A DNA stretch of 64,000 nt, from the NCBI GenBank assembly GCA_014904845.1, contig MU119210.1, forward strand, positions 62,001 through 126,000, in the 5' to 3' direction. This DNA comes from Acephala macrosclerotiorum (lineage: Eukaryota > Ascomycota > Leotiomycetes > Helotiales > Mollisiaceae). Positions 1 to 11,586 of this stretch are shown in pieces (the first letter of the stretch is position 1; the number at the start of each line of letters is the position of its first letter). The position numbers and the translations under genes are program-made. The notes under the pieces were generated by a model. It did no database searches. It was not told the origin of the DNA and worked only from the letters and a program-made list of their open reading frames with translations.

Positions 1-1512
1 CAAAGATTCAACATCTCCCTCACCTCGAAAATTTGGTGAGGTCAGCACAATGTTGAGAAGACTGAGAGAGACCTCGACCTCGTTCTCTTTACTAGACTTT
101 GCTGAAAGGAAGTCTGAAAGTACTTGATTAACCAAGTCGAGAACATGAGCTGAGTTCTCAACTAGCTTATTCGGGCATTTCGTAATCATTTGCTGGATGA
201 GCTTAGCTTCAATTAGACGACTATGAACATCCTTCAACGAGTTGTCTGGTCGGACCTGTGTGAGAATTGACGACTTTGTTGTTTTGGAATTATTTGCAAA
301 CCAAGTCCGGCATAAGAACATGAATAGATCTGAAATATCTGCTTCGAGATCAGGTATACTATTGAGTAAGTCGATAAAATAGTCGACCTTGCCGTCTATG
401 GTCATGAAATCGACATCGATATCTTCCGATTCTTTCTCCTCGATTTGAATAGAATCGTGGTCAGAAGTAACGTAGGCCCAAGATTTGTGGCCTGGCTCTG
501 ACCTACATTTCAAGGTAAAATTCTTGAGGATTGAGGCTATCAATTGGTTTTTTAGTCCATCGCCAACTGCTTCCTTCGCTGCAGAGAACAATTGAAGAAG
601 CACCTTCAAAAGCATCCTTGCAGGTTTCTGATATACTTTCATAGCATTCTCAGAGGTCGTCTGCCAAGATGAGAGGAACCAAAGGGGGAGAAGGATCGGT
701 CTTAGGAGTCTCTTGCTCAAAGCTGGATTGGGGTGGAAGGTCACTAAGGCATACAGAATGTTGAGGCTTCTGGAAAGATCTTGCGCCGTCACGAGAATGT
801 TGCGAGGTCCAATCATTTCTACATCATCTTTTGGAGAGGCTGATGCATTTGATCCACTTGTGAGCGACGGATCAATCGATTCCAGGATAGGTTGCACGAA
901 AGCATTCCAGCCGGGCATACCTAACAGATCAGTACTATGGCGTCTAACAGTCTGGGGTTTTAACATACCAGGTGCACCAAACTTCTTTCTCCCCAAAATA
1001 CCAAACCCAATGATGAAGGCAGCTGCTTTATCCATTCCGGGCTCACCTTCTCCTTGAAGTAGAGAGAAGAGTTGGGGTGCTATACTCTCAAAATACTCTT
1101 GAGCTAACATTCCCGTGGGTGGCGAGGACAAAAGGCGTGAGCATGCATTCAGTGCTTCATGAGAAATACTCGCTCCTCGACCTCCACCGCCTGATGCATT
1201 GCTAGTACTTGGGTGTACAGAAAGTACGAACTCGATCGTATGCTGTACACCTCGTGGCCGGAGCGGTAGTCGGGCTAAAGTCGAGATGAGGATGGCATGT
1301 AGCTCCGGAGGCACTCGGCCTGGCTGGATTAAGAGATTCAAGACTGGCAACAGTGCCAAAGTGCCTGTGCTATCGAGGAGAGCAAGCAAGTTTTGAGTCC
1401 CGGACCTTCTCGTTTCGGTAGGCAATGTAGGGTCGAACGCCTGTTTGCCTTGTTGTAGGATCTTGTCGACAAGCGGAGGATCCGCTGCTCTCCTTTGGCC
1501 GTTTTGTGCCAT
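1..1512 (-). CDS. rtp1: Rtp1/TANGO6-like protein, N-terminal 504 codons (runs off the left edge)
   Basis: An uninterrupted frame runs from ATG at 1512 to base 1, so the 3' part lies outside the window. The protein is alpha-helical and Leu-rich, like a HEAT/ARM-type scaffold. It starts MAQNGQRRAADPPLVDKIL and includes segments such as LALLPVLNLLIQPGRVPPEL and ARLPLRPRGVQHTIEFVLSV. This matches my recollection of the N-terminal part of the fungal Rtp1 (human TANGO6) family. Rtp1 is a cytoplasmic factor for assembly and nuclear import of RNA polymerase II. No intron is visible in this part. The family assignment rests on overall character and remembered similarity rather than a catalytic motif; another HEAT-repeat protein remains possible. 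The start is the first ATG, with no in-frame ATG in the short upstream leader. Confidence 0.6.
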   Translation of the reverse strand, partial: MAQNGQRRAADPPLVDKILQQGKQAFDPTLPTETRRSGTQNLLALLDSTGTLALLPVLNLLIQPGRVPPELHAILISTLARLPLRPRGVQHTIEFVLSVHPSTSNASGGGGRGASISHEALNACSRLLSSPPTGMLAQEYFESIAPQLFSLLQGEGEPGMDKAAAFIIGFGILGRKKFGAPGMLKPQTVRRHSTDLLGMPGWNAFVQPILESIDPSLTSGSNASASPKDDVEMIGPRNILVTAQDLSRSLNILYALVTFHPNPALSKRLLRPILLPLWFLSSWQTTSENAMKVYQKPARMLLKVLLQLFSAAKEAVGDGLKNQLIASILKNFTLKCRSEPGHKSWAYVTSDHDSIQIEEKESEDIDVDFMTIDGKVDYFIDLLNSIPDLEADISDLFMFLCRTWFANNSKTTKSSILTQVRPDNSLKDVHSRLIEAKLIQQMITKCPNKLVENSAHVLDLVNQVLSDFLSAKSSKENEVEVSLSLLNIVLTSPNFRGEGDVESL

Positions 1513-4338
1513 GCTTTGCGAATGCGCTCGTGAACTAAGAGTACCTACAAGTATGACCTATGAAGGTCTAGACAACTGAAGACGTTGCTCATTCGGCTCC
1601 CTTCGTGTCAAACCTGAGGTCGAATAGATATTTTTCGGCTGCAAACTGGCTGCTGGAGAACCAAGCTTGCTGAGCAATAGTCAATATCTTGACCCTAGTG
1701 AAAATTTCGTGGCGAAGAAGGATGGAGCTGCTCAAAAGATGAGGCCAGAAGGAAAAAGAAGCAGCACGTGACTCGGCGACGCGATGGTGGCCTCAGGTAC
1801 TTGCTTGGACCGCGACATCTCGCGTTCACGTCGACTTTCCTTTCTTCAACACTCACACCAGATCTCAACGTCAATCGCAACAACCAACAACTTCTTTCCT
1901 CAATGACTGCTTCCGAGTTCCCTCCTCGACTTGTTTCCGACCAGCAGTAGCTTCGAATCTTTTGTTGCAGCACCAAACACGAAATGCACCTCCTTGAACG
2001 TTATCGAATACCTCTCCAAACTACGCGATACGAAGCTTCTCTCGCCCCCCAAGCACCCGCAAACAAAGCACGTCGCCCTTCCGATAGTTCTCTGATTTAG
2101 ACTTTCCGCAAGGAACAGTTGAAGTCAGAACTTAACCCTAAGTATTTGTTGGTTCTAGCTTTGCGGTCATAGTTATTCTTCCAACTGACTAGATTCTCAT
2201 CTGCTGAGTGATGATCTATGCCGAAAGGTTGAAATCTGATCGAGGCTGGGAATGGAAAGGTTGGAGGGATAGTCCAGATGTCGAAAGACGATAAAACAGA
2301 TTTCTCCTATGAGCCATTCTGGTAAAAGCCTCATCTGAGGATGCTCGTCAGGGTCTTCGGCTGGGCGTTATACTCTGGTCATTACGGATCGTCTTCATTG
2401 GGTATACATGGACGATATGGAGAGGAGATGCAATGTGAGATAGATACAGGCTCTTCCTTGAGAAGTGGTCTTTGGGATCTTCAACAAGCTGGGTCAAATT
2501 GGTCAACACAAGCTCTATCAACTCTATTGATGAGGTGGCTAGGATTCTTCTGGAACATGGGAAACCAAGTGTAATGCTTGGGGACTGAGCACAATATTCT
2601 GCGGATAGTCTACAAACAGACTGTCATTTGCAAGTGTTTCCCCCTTCCTTCGGCTTGGGATGTGGCAGTGATCCAACTCGTCGGAACCATTTGCATATTG
2701 CATTTGTAGCGAGATTTCACTAGCCTTCAAACAGAAACGCACTGCTATGATGGTCCTTCTATGTGCCTACGCATTTTGAAGAAGAGACATATTGCCATGC
2801 TCCGGAGTCTTCCCTGTCCAGTTTGAGCACCCTTTACGCTGAGTCGATAGAGATGGGCTAGTGCATTTTGATCTTGTGAAGACGTCCCGTATGTATCTTC
2901 ACCCTGCCGGCTACTTTCAAGTTGCCATGAAGGGCGTTGTATCCACCCTTGGCATTCTCCAGAAACTCGCCTCTCACGCGCAGTCAGCTCAAAAGACCAT
3001 TGCCAAGGCATTAGCCAAAGGCTCTGTCACATCAGTGTGGTCCCGATCAGCCGCATCAACTTTCTCCTTCAGGCTCGGTCCTGGAGTGATGGAAGACGCC
3101 GACACACAGTCATTCATCCTTCTGGTGTTTGTACCCCATTTCCTCTCCCTCGTTTTCTTCGGAAATCAGTGGTAGAGAAGCAAGCGGTTTTTGTTGATGT
3201 ATTTTGTCCGTTTTTTGCCCTGCTCCGAATGGTGCAGAGGAAACATAAAACTAATCTCAGAGGGCAATGCTATTCAAACAGAGAGAAGCTTCAGTATCGC
3301 GTTGAGGTATTTGGTTCGTTCTTGGGATTGTCTATGTCGCGTCCAGTCCACTGTCGATTTTCGAATAACTACTGCTGGGTTGAAGGTTCAAGTCATTAGA
3401 GAGTGAAAAGGATGTGTCTTTGGGTAATGGGGATTGTGTGATGCGAACACTAGAGTTTGGTGAGAATGTAGATGTTGATTCATACTGCAGACGCAGACTC
3501 GAGTATCAACGTGGAAGAAGGGAGGAGCTTGTTCAGCGTCTAGAACGGAACCCATCTCGTGTTGGAGTTAAAGCTTAGTGCTTGTCTGTTCTGGGTAGCC
3601 TTGGTCGAGTTGCTAAACTTTGGAAATGCTGTGCTTGACTTCTGAGTTGCTGTGTTGGATTGTGGACATTCTCGAGTTGGCCTATCGGAGCTTTGGGATC
3701 AGGACAGGTCTAATGGAAGGCAGTCCAGGGCTGTCTCTTGTCTGTTTTTCAGGCAAAAGCAGCCCCTCCAGTTTTTGGGGATAAGTCTACCTCTGCATGA
3801 TCAAGGATATATGAATGATTACTAACATTATCGTAGGAGCACCTACGACTGCGCGCGGGTGATGAGAGGTGGTGAGACGAAAAGAGAGGAGAAGGTCAGG
3901 ATGAAACGGGATTTGAGGGTCTAACAAATAGGAATGGCAAGTGCAATTGTATTCGAAGCCTGTTCGGATGAATAATCTGGAAAGAAAAGTATTGCAAAAT
4001 TGTACAAGGTATCATCAACATTCACACTCTCCTCTCTCCAACTCCCAAGCCCATTATTGACTTTGAATCAAGGTATCGATAAACACCTTCGGCTCTAGTC
4101 CTCTTCCTTCCACCAAACAACATCTCGCCCTTAAGATTGCATATATATATCGTCTATATTAATAAAAAAAACAGGGTTGATATCTAGGTCCTCGCCGTCA
4201 GTACTGTAAATGGTGATTCTGCTGGCAACGCATCACTTCGCCTATATCCACAAACCCTTGGTCACGATAACATGCAGAGCAGTGCCATAAATACTCTATG
4301 TGCTACTTTTAGCAATCCGAGCAGAGGAAAGAGAAACT
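1513..4338. other. Gene-poor stretch, no supported gene
   Basis: The first 500 bases are the upstream region of the Rtp1-like gene. A 38-codon open frame at 1984-2100 (+) begins MHLLERYRIP and looks protein-like, but it has no recognisable relative and may be leader sequence or chance. The rest (2.1-4.3 kb) contains only short frames on both strands with no splice sites that join them into a convincing gene. A TA repeat (atatatatat) lies near 4141. Confidence 0.5.
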
Positions 4339-5019
4339 TTACTCGTGTTCAGTCATTTTATTTGGTTTCTTCCTCCCGAGTTTGGCTGTGTTGCGCTCGG
4401 AGCATTTGGGAAGTGTGGGCAGTGTTAATTCTTGTCTTATAGTACGACCTGAGCGGAGGGCACGGCCTTCCGAAGGTGTCTGCTCGTCCCTGTCCTCGAG
4501 ATGCGGTAAGTGGTGTTTAGAGATCGAGTTAGATCCCAGTCGCACTTCTCCTTTGTCTCCGCTAATCTGTAATGAGGCAGACAGTGGATCATCCAGTTGT
4601 GGAATGCTACCATCATGAACATCGCCTTGATCATCTGGCTCCCAGTCCCCCTCGTTCTCCTGGCCTCTTAAAGTCCGCGCTACATGGCCAATAGTCTGTA
4701 CCACCTAATCATCCGGATCATTCGGATCAGACCTTGGGGGTTCGCCAAGTTAGTCTGTCTTGAAGACGAGAGCATCTGATAATGTGGACGTCTCGTCAAC
4801 TTGGGGAGGTGTTAAGTCCTTGTCGTTCTCGCACTGCACAACGCCATCTTCATCAAACATTTGAAAGTATACCCGCCCTCTCCTCTCAATCTGCACGATG
4901 CGCAAGCCCGCTTTCTCTGTGATAGCTACATCCCTTCCGTTGCTCATAGCCCTTTGATCGCGTTTTGTGCAGAGCGGCATGATGCTGGGCCAACGCTTGG
5001 ATGCTATTGTGCTGTACAT
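4339..5019 (-). pseudogene. Unrecognised ORF of 227 codons interrupted by two stops (or by a 63-nt intron)
   Basis: One minus-strand frame runs from ATG at 5019 to a stop at 4339 and is broken only by TAA at 4750-4752 and TAG at 4705-4707. Both sides look like real protein: a charged upstream half and an Arg/Ser-rich downstream half ending KPNKMTEHE. Two readings are possible. CAA to TAA and CAG to TAG changes (CpA to TpA) would have broken a gene. Alternatively, a 63-nt phase-0 intron with a weak GTCTTC donor, an ACTAAC branch-like site and a TTAG acceptor removes both stops exactly. I do not recognise the protein family. Confidence 0.35.
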
Positions 5020-6870
5020 CCTAGCGAAATTAGTTCGCTTCTATTACAGGCAAAAGCTGTGGTGTGGGGTAAAGTGTGTGTTCATAATGTGTTATTCCTG
5101 TCTAGCGGTGAGATGAGGATATATATAACATTAAACACGTGACCACCCTAATAGCTTCTCTGCCTTATCGAGTCTGTAAGTGCCCAATTTCACTGCTTCG
5201 TATCTGATTCCAGAATCCAAGGGCTCTGTTTTATCAAATTTCCGGATATGCATACACTAGACTGTAGCCTCGAATGCTACTGCTGCAATGAGATAGATAA
5301 CAGGAATGTCTGCTTGGAACTCGATAGGACCGGAAGGAGCACCAAGCCATAATAGCCTCATATAATCGTGAAGACACACAGATTTGTTAAGGATGAGATG
5401 ATTTTCTGCTTTATCCTTTTCTGAGCCTTGTGGTTTGATTTCGATGAGGAGGTGGCTAAGGTAATGGAACTTCGAGTTCTCAAGTGTGATTGACCATTTG
5501 GCCGCTGCGGCGAGTGGCACTTCCAGACTCGTGGTGGGTGCAGCTCTGTTGTGGTGCAGCACTTCTTGAAACAAAGAATGTCAGCTCCCTCGTTTTTTGT
5601 GCCTTTTGGGTCCAACACAAAGCAGCATGTGCTTGATTATTTCCTATTGATTCCGTTTTTTGCTTCACTCCTCGCTCATATCCTACAGCTGAGTCGTCCA
5701 TTGTGTATTGATATTCATGGCACCTTCTCAGAATACCACGACAACGCATGGCAGTTTCCACGAACATTGGCCGTTCAGCGACTGCCACATATAAACGGCA
5801 GGAAACTCCGCGCCCTCGATTTTACTTCCTCCACGATTCGAGGGAACCTCAGTCTTACTGTACATCGCTCGACACAGCACATCCCATAGATCCTTCGACA
5901 TCCTGCAACCGCACAACGACTTGCTCTACAGTTCGCATACCCAATCACTTGATTACACTCTCGCACCTCTTCCTCACTGCCGGTCGCCCCGCCAGTAATC
6001 AACGCCCCTCAACCACGAATCTCCTTGCCCCAAACATCTCATGATAGGCTCGACCGGAAAAGCGACGCGAAAAGGTATGCAGAATTCAAAATTGTAGGTT
6101 AAGAAGCAAGAAAATTCACGAAATGGTTTCACGTCTTTAGTTTGTACTACTGAATATCTTGCTGGCCGCAATGACCAGGTCGGTCCATACCCACTTGCAA
6201 ATGCCTTGAATGAAGAGGTGGCTGAGTGCATTTGCTCTCGGATGACATAAGGCGGTGTAGAACTGGCGCCTCAAGATTCACCAAAGACTTAAATATCAAA
6301 AGAGGTTGAAAGTAACCATAGCTTGATTGTAGAACCCGCATCTGACGTTTGCTAATATTGGGGAGCTTTAGGCCGGGAAAGAGTTGCAGGGACGAGAGCC
6401 CGAACGAGGGATGACTTGATGTTCTACGGGTGGGATATGGAAGCTTGCTATCTAGATCTGAACTCCAGCAAGGTGGCAAATTGACCAAGTACAAAGGGCA
6501 TGTATCCGACTACTGCATGCTGCATGCCAGGGGAGTTATGATTGGAGCTGGTCTTCGAGTCGAGACGACCAAGATATCGAAGTGTAGAACCTGGAGACCA
6601 CAAATACCAACTCTGGTTGCATCATTGGAGGGTGAGAAGCCTTGACCATGAGAAGCCTTACAGAACATAGGCACTGGACATAAGGTCCAAACCCCGAGCG
6701 CTTTGATTATGGAAGCTCCAGAATAGATGAGATGCAAGGGATGGAAGTAAAGGAAACATGTTACTGCAGTCGAGATAGCTAGGGGGAGCCCGAAGTTTCC
6801 AAGTCCTATCTTCCCACTGCTCGGAAACTCACAAATACCTTGCTCTAGATCTATTCTTGAATATACTAGC
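5020..6870. other. Gene-poor stretch, no supported gene
   Basis: Short overlapping frames occur on both strands around 5.3-5.9 kb and 6.0-6.5 kb, but none has a recognisable domain or a consistent splice model. Minus-strand frames at 6.1-6.5 kb may be the far end of the decayed sequence described at 6871-7664. Confidence 0.45.
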
Positions 6871-7664
6871 TCAAAAAGCGAGAAGCAAGATGAGATGCTG
6901 ACGTCTACCGGAGTCTGAGCAGGGTAATAGACAGCCGCAAGAAGCAGCTAGTGATGAGGCAGAATCATGGGGATGGGACCTTGGTCCGGGAAGCTGGAAG
7001 ATGCGATGGCAAGCGACGATAATAAGAAACGAGTACGCTAGACCAGCATCGGCGGTTAGCCGGGCAGCCAAAATGCCCATCTCTTGGAAGGCCATTTTCT
7101 GTCTCTTCATTCCATGCCTGCTTTTTGGAAGATAGCTTGTTAATGGATGAGGAGGAGCGCTGTCTGTGTTGAAGAAGCTTAAGAGGTTAATCATGGACAA
7201 AGAAACGGAGCAAGTAGATTGGATAGAGAAGCTGAGGGGCTTTGTTTGATCTTGGTCTTCCTGGGAAGATACATGAAGTGACCGAAGTTGTAATTGAGAC
7301 TACTTGTACACCTTTCGAGGAGGTTGAGGAGCATTACGGAAGGCATGGGCCCTGAGCAGAGGAGCATCCCCCGCCCGAGTTTATGTTTTGGGGCGGGCAA
7401 GACATTGAAGATACCTCACATCGCGCTTATCTGTACGGAGGGCAGCACTCTCTCAATGAACAACGTGAAGTTCCCAATGATATAGATTCGAGGCCACCAC
7501 AGGTCGGATGGTTGAGATGGATGAAGGCTTGGGACGTTGAAATGAATGAGGCCTTTGTCAATGCTATCTGCGAGGTCAAGTGCAGAGAATCTTGCAGCAC
7601 ACATTGCTTTGCCCTGCTCAAGACAGACCAGATTGAACAAGACGTCAATCAAAGTGATACACAA
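6871..7664 (-). pseudogene. Possible decayed coding sequence with hydrophobic segments
   Basis: Minus-strand frames join up in order. The frame from 7664 continues in phase past a TGA at 7416-7418 into the frame ending at 7191, and then, after one frame shift near 7195, into the frame 7200-6871. The joined product would have hydrophobic stretches (for example RIYIIGNFTLFIERVLPSV) suggestive of a membrane protein. The TGA could come from CGA by C to T change. No family is recognised, so this may be chance alignment of frames. Confidence 0.25.
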
Positions 7665-8996
7665 GCAGCTGTGTCGTGCGATACGTGGTTTTCGCGGTGC
7701 TGTTAGTGAGTTGCTTGGGGGGCGACGTGGTTGTATTCGTGTTTTTCGTTCATGTTGCTGCCGTTCGTGGTGTCGTAGGTTAGAGGGGCGGGTTAGATAT
7801 TGTTTCCTGACATTTTAGTAGTCGTGTGCTGGTTTGAGAGCCAGTGGTACTCGGAGAAGTGAGATCTATTCCGACTTGAGAAACTTGTGTGAATGTCCGT
7901 TTCTGGAAAGTTGTGAGTGTCGAAGTGAAACTTTGATTCAAAGTTTGAACTCGTGTTTTCAAGGAAAGAACAGCGGAAGACTACCGGAATAGGCAGGGCT
8001 GAGTCTTATATACCATATTTTATCCCTATTGGCTGACATCTTCATCATCACTTTATTTTCAGCTCTCCTAGTCGATATCACCTAAAGTTACGTGAAACAG
8101 TGTCTTATATCCTTCTTTTCAACTCGTCAATACCCCAAAACTAACTACACAAGGGAGTGGCTGTATCTATCTGTCCTCGTCGTCTTACCCCAGCATTTTT
8201 GTCTCTGTCATCTTTTGTTCATGATTCGTTGCAAGCATGAAAGCAAGGGACCGGATCGCTGGCAGTGTTCTTAGTAGGGCTATACAAGCAGGGACTTTTA
8301 CGTTTTAGGTTGCAGTCTGCGAGACAGTCTCTTGAGTTGTACTTTAGACTCTCCTTCCTTTCCTATAAGGACGGGAGCTAGAAGCGCCACAGAGGGGTGA
8401 TGTAAGTGATTCGCGCTAGTGGTTCGTGAGAAATGAATCAGTTGTCGAGTTTTGCTGCTTGTTTCTTGTATCGAGGTGTGATTGGATGAGAGGAGGGAAT
8501 GGAGTTGAATGTTCCCATGCGAGGGGTCTGTGGTTATGAGGACTATAAGGTGCGGTACTGTATGCACATGAACTTCGGAGAGGGATGGCTATGCGGATGT
8601 GGCGAAAATAAGCTCAAGGGCAAGGAGGTACCCGGATGAGAGTTGTTTCACCTGGTACCAAATGTCTGTCCCGCGGATCCAAGGAATATACGGCATGCAC
8701 GTCAAGATGACGCATCCATCCTTCCAATGAGAAAGCGCACGGACCGGTCATAAGACGGACATTCAAAGCCAGAGCTCACCATGAAAGATCGTCACAAGGC
8801 TCAGTCGCAAGGCTGAGTAAGATGTATCTACGCCGCAAAAACTTTCATTTTCATCAAACACAAATTGATATCTCGCGGCTCCAATGTATGCTCTTCCAAA
8901 CTCCCAACCGAGAAGAAGTAGAAACTGCTCAATTTGCCACCCTTTCATTAATTATACATTACCACTTCCATTCGTCCTCTCTACACAGCAACCCTC
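7665..8996. other. Intergenic, no supported gene
   Basis: No convincing coding sequence. The last few hundred bases should hold the 3' UTR and terminator of the SLM1-like gene, which is transcribed leftward and stops at 8997. Confidence 0.5.
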
Positions 8997-10592
8997 TTAG
9001 ACCTTACCAGCACCGGTAGGTGTTGCGGCCGTAGGACTAGCAACAGTCTCCCCACCAGTAACACCAGCAGTCTGAGTCTGCAGAGGAGTAGGTTGCTTAG
9101 TAGTAGTTGGTGAAGTACTCTCCGAGAATTGAGGTGGGATTGAAGCGTGCTTGTTGTCGACTGGTGAGACGGGGCTTGCTGGTGTGCTCATGGCAGGAGC
9201 GGCTCCGGCGACGGATCGGATAACCTCCTGCCATTTCTCGGCATCGGATGCGGTGTGGGCTTTGAATTGGATTTCTGAGTTGCCGGACAGCTTGCTGCCG
9301 AGTCCCTTGGATACGTCTTTGCCTTTGACGTTAAATTTCTCTCCGTTGGTTGAGCCGATGACGGCGTCTGGGAGGTAGATGGACATCTCAGGTTGTGGGT
9401 CGCGCTTGATGTTGTCGTTGTCCTTGAATTCGTGCAGGTATCTCGAAGGAGTCACAACATAGTATCCAGAGGAATATCCACTCAAGCTGAGCTTGTTGCG
9501 AGATTTTCTCTCCAACGTACCCTCAATGAGAGGCTTCACGGCCTTGTGATCCTGATTGGGGAATGTAATTCCTTCGACAGTTCGCTCGGGAGAGTTGGGA
9601 TCAACGAGGATATGGCTGTTGCGTTCAACGAAACAATTCCACTCCATGTCCGGAGGAACACGTTGAGCAGTAGCCAGCATATCAGCATACAGCTGTTGGA
9701 CCTTCTCAGCTTGCCCGCCAACGAATTGGATGAAAGATGCCATTGCTTGTTGGATGATCTCAATGATGTGGACTTCGAATTGGGCGAAGTTCTGTTGGAC
9801 AGAAATCAGGTCATGTCTATTGTTGTTTTCCTCCATGACCTGCTTGCCAAGCCGGTGGAGCACTCCTCGCCGGAGAATGTATGGATCCTCGTGGGCGTTT
9901 ATTCGTCCTCCGCTGGAGTCGAAGCTAGCAGATTGTTGGCCGAGAAGTTCAATGTGCTTCTGCGTGGTATTTCGTGCCTTCTCAACTTCCTTGGCTCCCT
10001 TGGAAGCTCCAGAAGCCAATTCCTTCGTTTTGTTCTTGATCTCCTTGTGTAGTCGGTCGAGGATGGGGAGGACGGAGCCTTTGAGGTTTTGTTCGGTTTC
10101 GATGTGGGTGTTGGCCATTCCTTGGGTGTTTACTCGCATGTTCTCGAACAAGCTTGCAATACCTCCCATATTTTGGTCGAAATGATGACCTTCTCTCAAT
10201 GGGTTGGAAATAGTCTTTGCGGGTTGTCAGTAACAAGTTTCGAGACTGAAAGTCTGGAATGTACACACCTTCAACACCTTCTCATATTCCTTGGCATGAG
10301 CCTTTTGGGCTTTCTCCGTCGCAGTAACATAATCCTCAAGGTACCCAACAGCATGCTTCCAAGCCCGCAGACGCTCTTCCAAAAGGGATGAAGTCTACAG
10401 AAACATACATTAGCATTCGCACATACACCACATAGCTTCAGAAATACTAACATCTTTAGGATCAGTCGTCGGAATCGCATCATCACTCGCCGCACTCGAC
10501 GCCGAGAACTGTCTCGTCGGCATCGTCACCGGGTGCGAGCCAGGAAGGCCAGCCTTCTCTGCCGACATGATCGTTGCCTGTTTGCGCATCAT
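8997..10592 (-). CDS. slm1: SLM1-like F-BAR/PH-domain protein, 494 aa, three exons
   Basis: Exons 10452-10592, 10269-10394 and 8997-10214, with introns 10395-10451 and 10215-10268, give 494 residues. A short disordered N-terminus leads into a long helical F-BAR-type region (about residues 60-280, with LLEERLRAWKHAVGYLEDY and RVNTQGMANTHIETEQNLKG) and then a PH domain (about 310-425, with GTLERKSRNKLSLSGYSSGY and the closing helix AEKWQEVIRSV). A Ser/Thr/Pro-rich tail follows. Yeast Slm1/Slm2 have this layout; they bind PI(4,5)P2 at eisosomes and the plasma membrane, recruit TORC2 substrates and are calcineurin targets. ATGs at 10592, 10589 and 10568 are in frame, all with A at -3; the first is used here, the last would start MSAEKAGLPG. 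A possible 5'-UTR intron donor (GTGAGT) lies near 10700. Confidence 0.9.
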
Positions 10593-11586
10593 GATTAACT
10601 CTTTATCCAATCCTCAAAATGCAACAAAAGCTTTCGATGGTACGACAAAATGAGGGACATGATGTCGGAATCCCGGCGAGACATCAGACAGCTCACTCAC
10701 GTCTTGGGTACGGAGGTAATTTCTTTTCTTGAGACCGAGCTGTGGGGTTGAGATTAGATCCTTGCAGTAAACCTGTACCCCTGCTTTGGCTGCTTCCTTT
10801 GCGTTTGATATGATCTTTCGTCACTTCTTCGAGAATTCGAATTCATATGCATCGATTATTGTAGAAGAGAATAGGGAATCAACTGAAGTAATATCTCTCG
10901 TGGAATATTTCAAGGTTTTAGCGTGACATCAAACTAAAGGGTTCCAACACGCTACGCATGATGCCCACTTGCACCTACGTCATGGCTCTTCTGGAACTCA
11001 ATTATCGTCACACCATCTCCGACTCCAAATCTTTCAGAATTCAATCTTTCGTTGGCGAGACTCTCGTTTCTTGCTCCCAAATGCAAGCTAATGAGAAAGA
11101 ATGGCTTGCACAGCCTTAAGCCATGGGAGCTACCGGCATATGAGATCAGATGAAGGACCCTGAGAGTTGTCGGTGGATAGCTTTAGCTTCAACTTTATTG
11201 TCCTTGGAAATGAAGATCTTCTCACGATCACGCGTGGGGTTGTGAAAATCAAGGCAGCGAGACGCGACTTCCCGTGCAAATGACATGTAGATCGTCTATC
11301 GAACGTCGCTACCTAGTGGCTTCCCTGTTGGGGTCCACTCGTGTGGAGTTGGAGTGGTTGTCGGGTGCGAGCTTTCTGGGGTGGACCATGTTGATGGAGG
11401 GATGAGCTGGCATGTTGAGCAAGATTCTATCTCAGATCTGGAAGTTTCGGATGGTGATGGAGAGCACAGCCACGATTGTAGATCTTCAACATGAGATGAA
11501 TGTTCACCTTTGTGTACTGATTTGAATAGACGGCATTTGACTTTGGACTGAACTCATTGAAGTCACGGCAGCTCCCGTCCACCTTC
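10593..11586. other. Intergenic between SLM1 5' end and rhamnosidase 3' end
   Basis: Both neighbours are on the minus strand, so this holds the SLM1 promoter and leader (right of 10592) and the 3' end of the GH78 gene (left of 11587). No gene seen. Confidence 0.5.

Noticed and set aside
2860..3010. Minus-strand peptide with NAKGGYNALH, reminiscent of an ankyrin repeat
   Set aside because: Only one short match, in a frame with nearby stops and no adjoining repeat; could be chance.
9393..10052. 219-codon plus-strand open frame
   Set aside because: It is antisense to the F-BAR region of SLM1, which has clear domains and spliced upstream exons.
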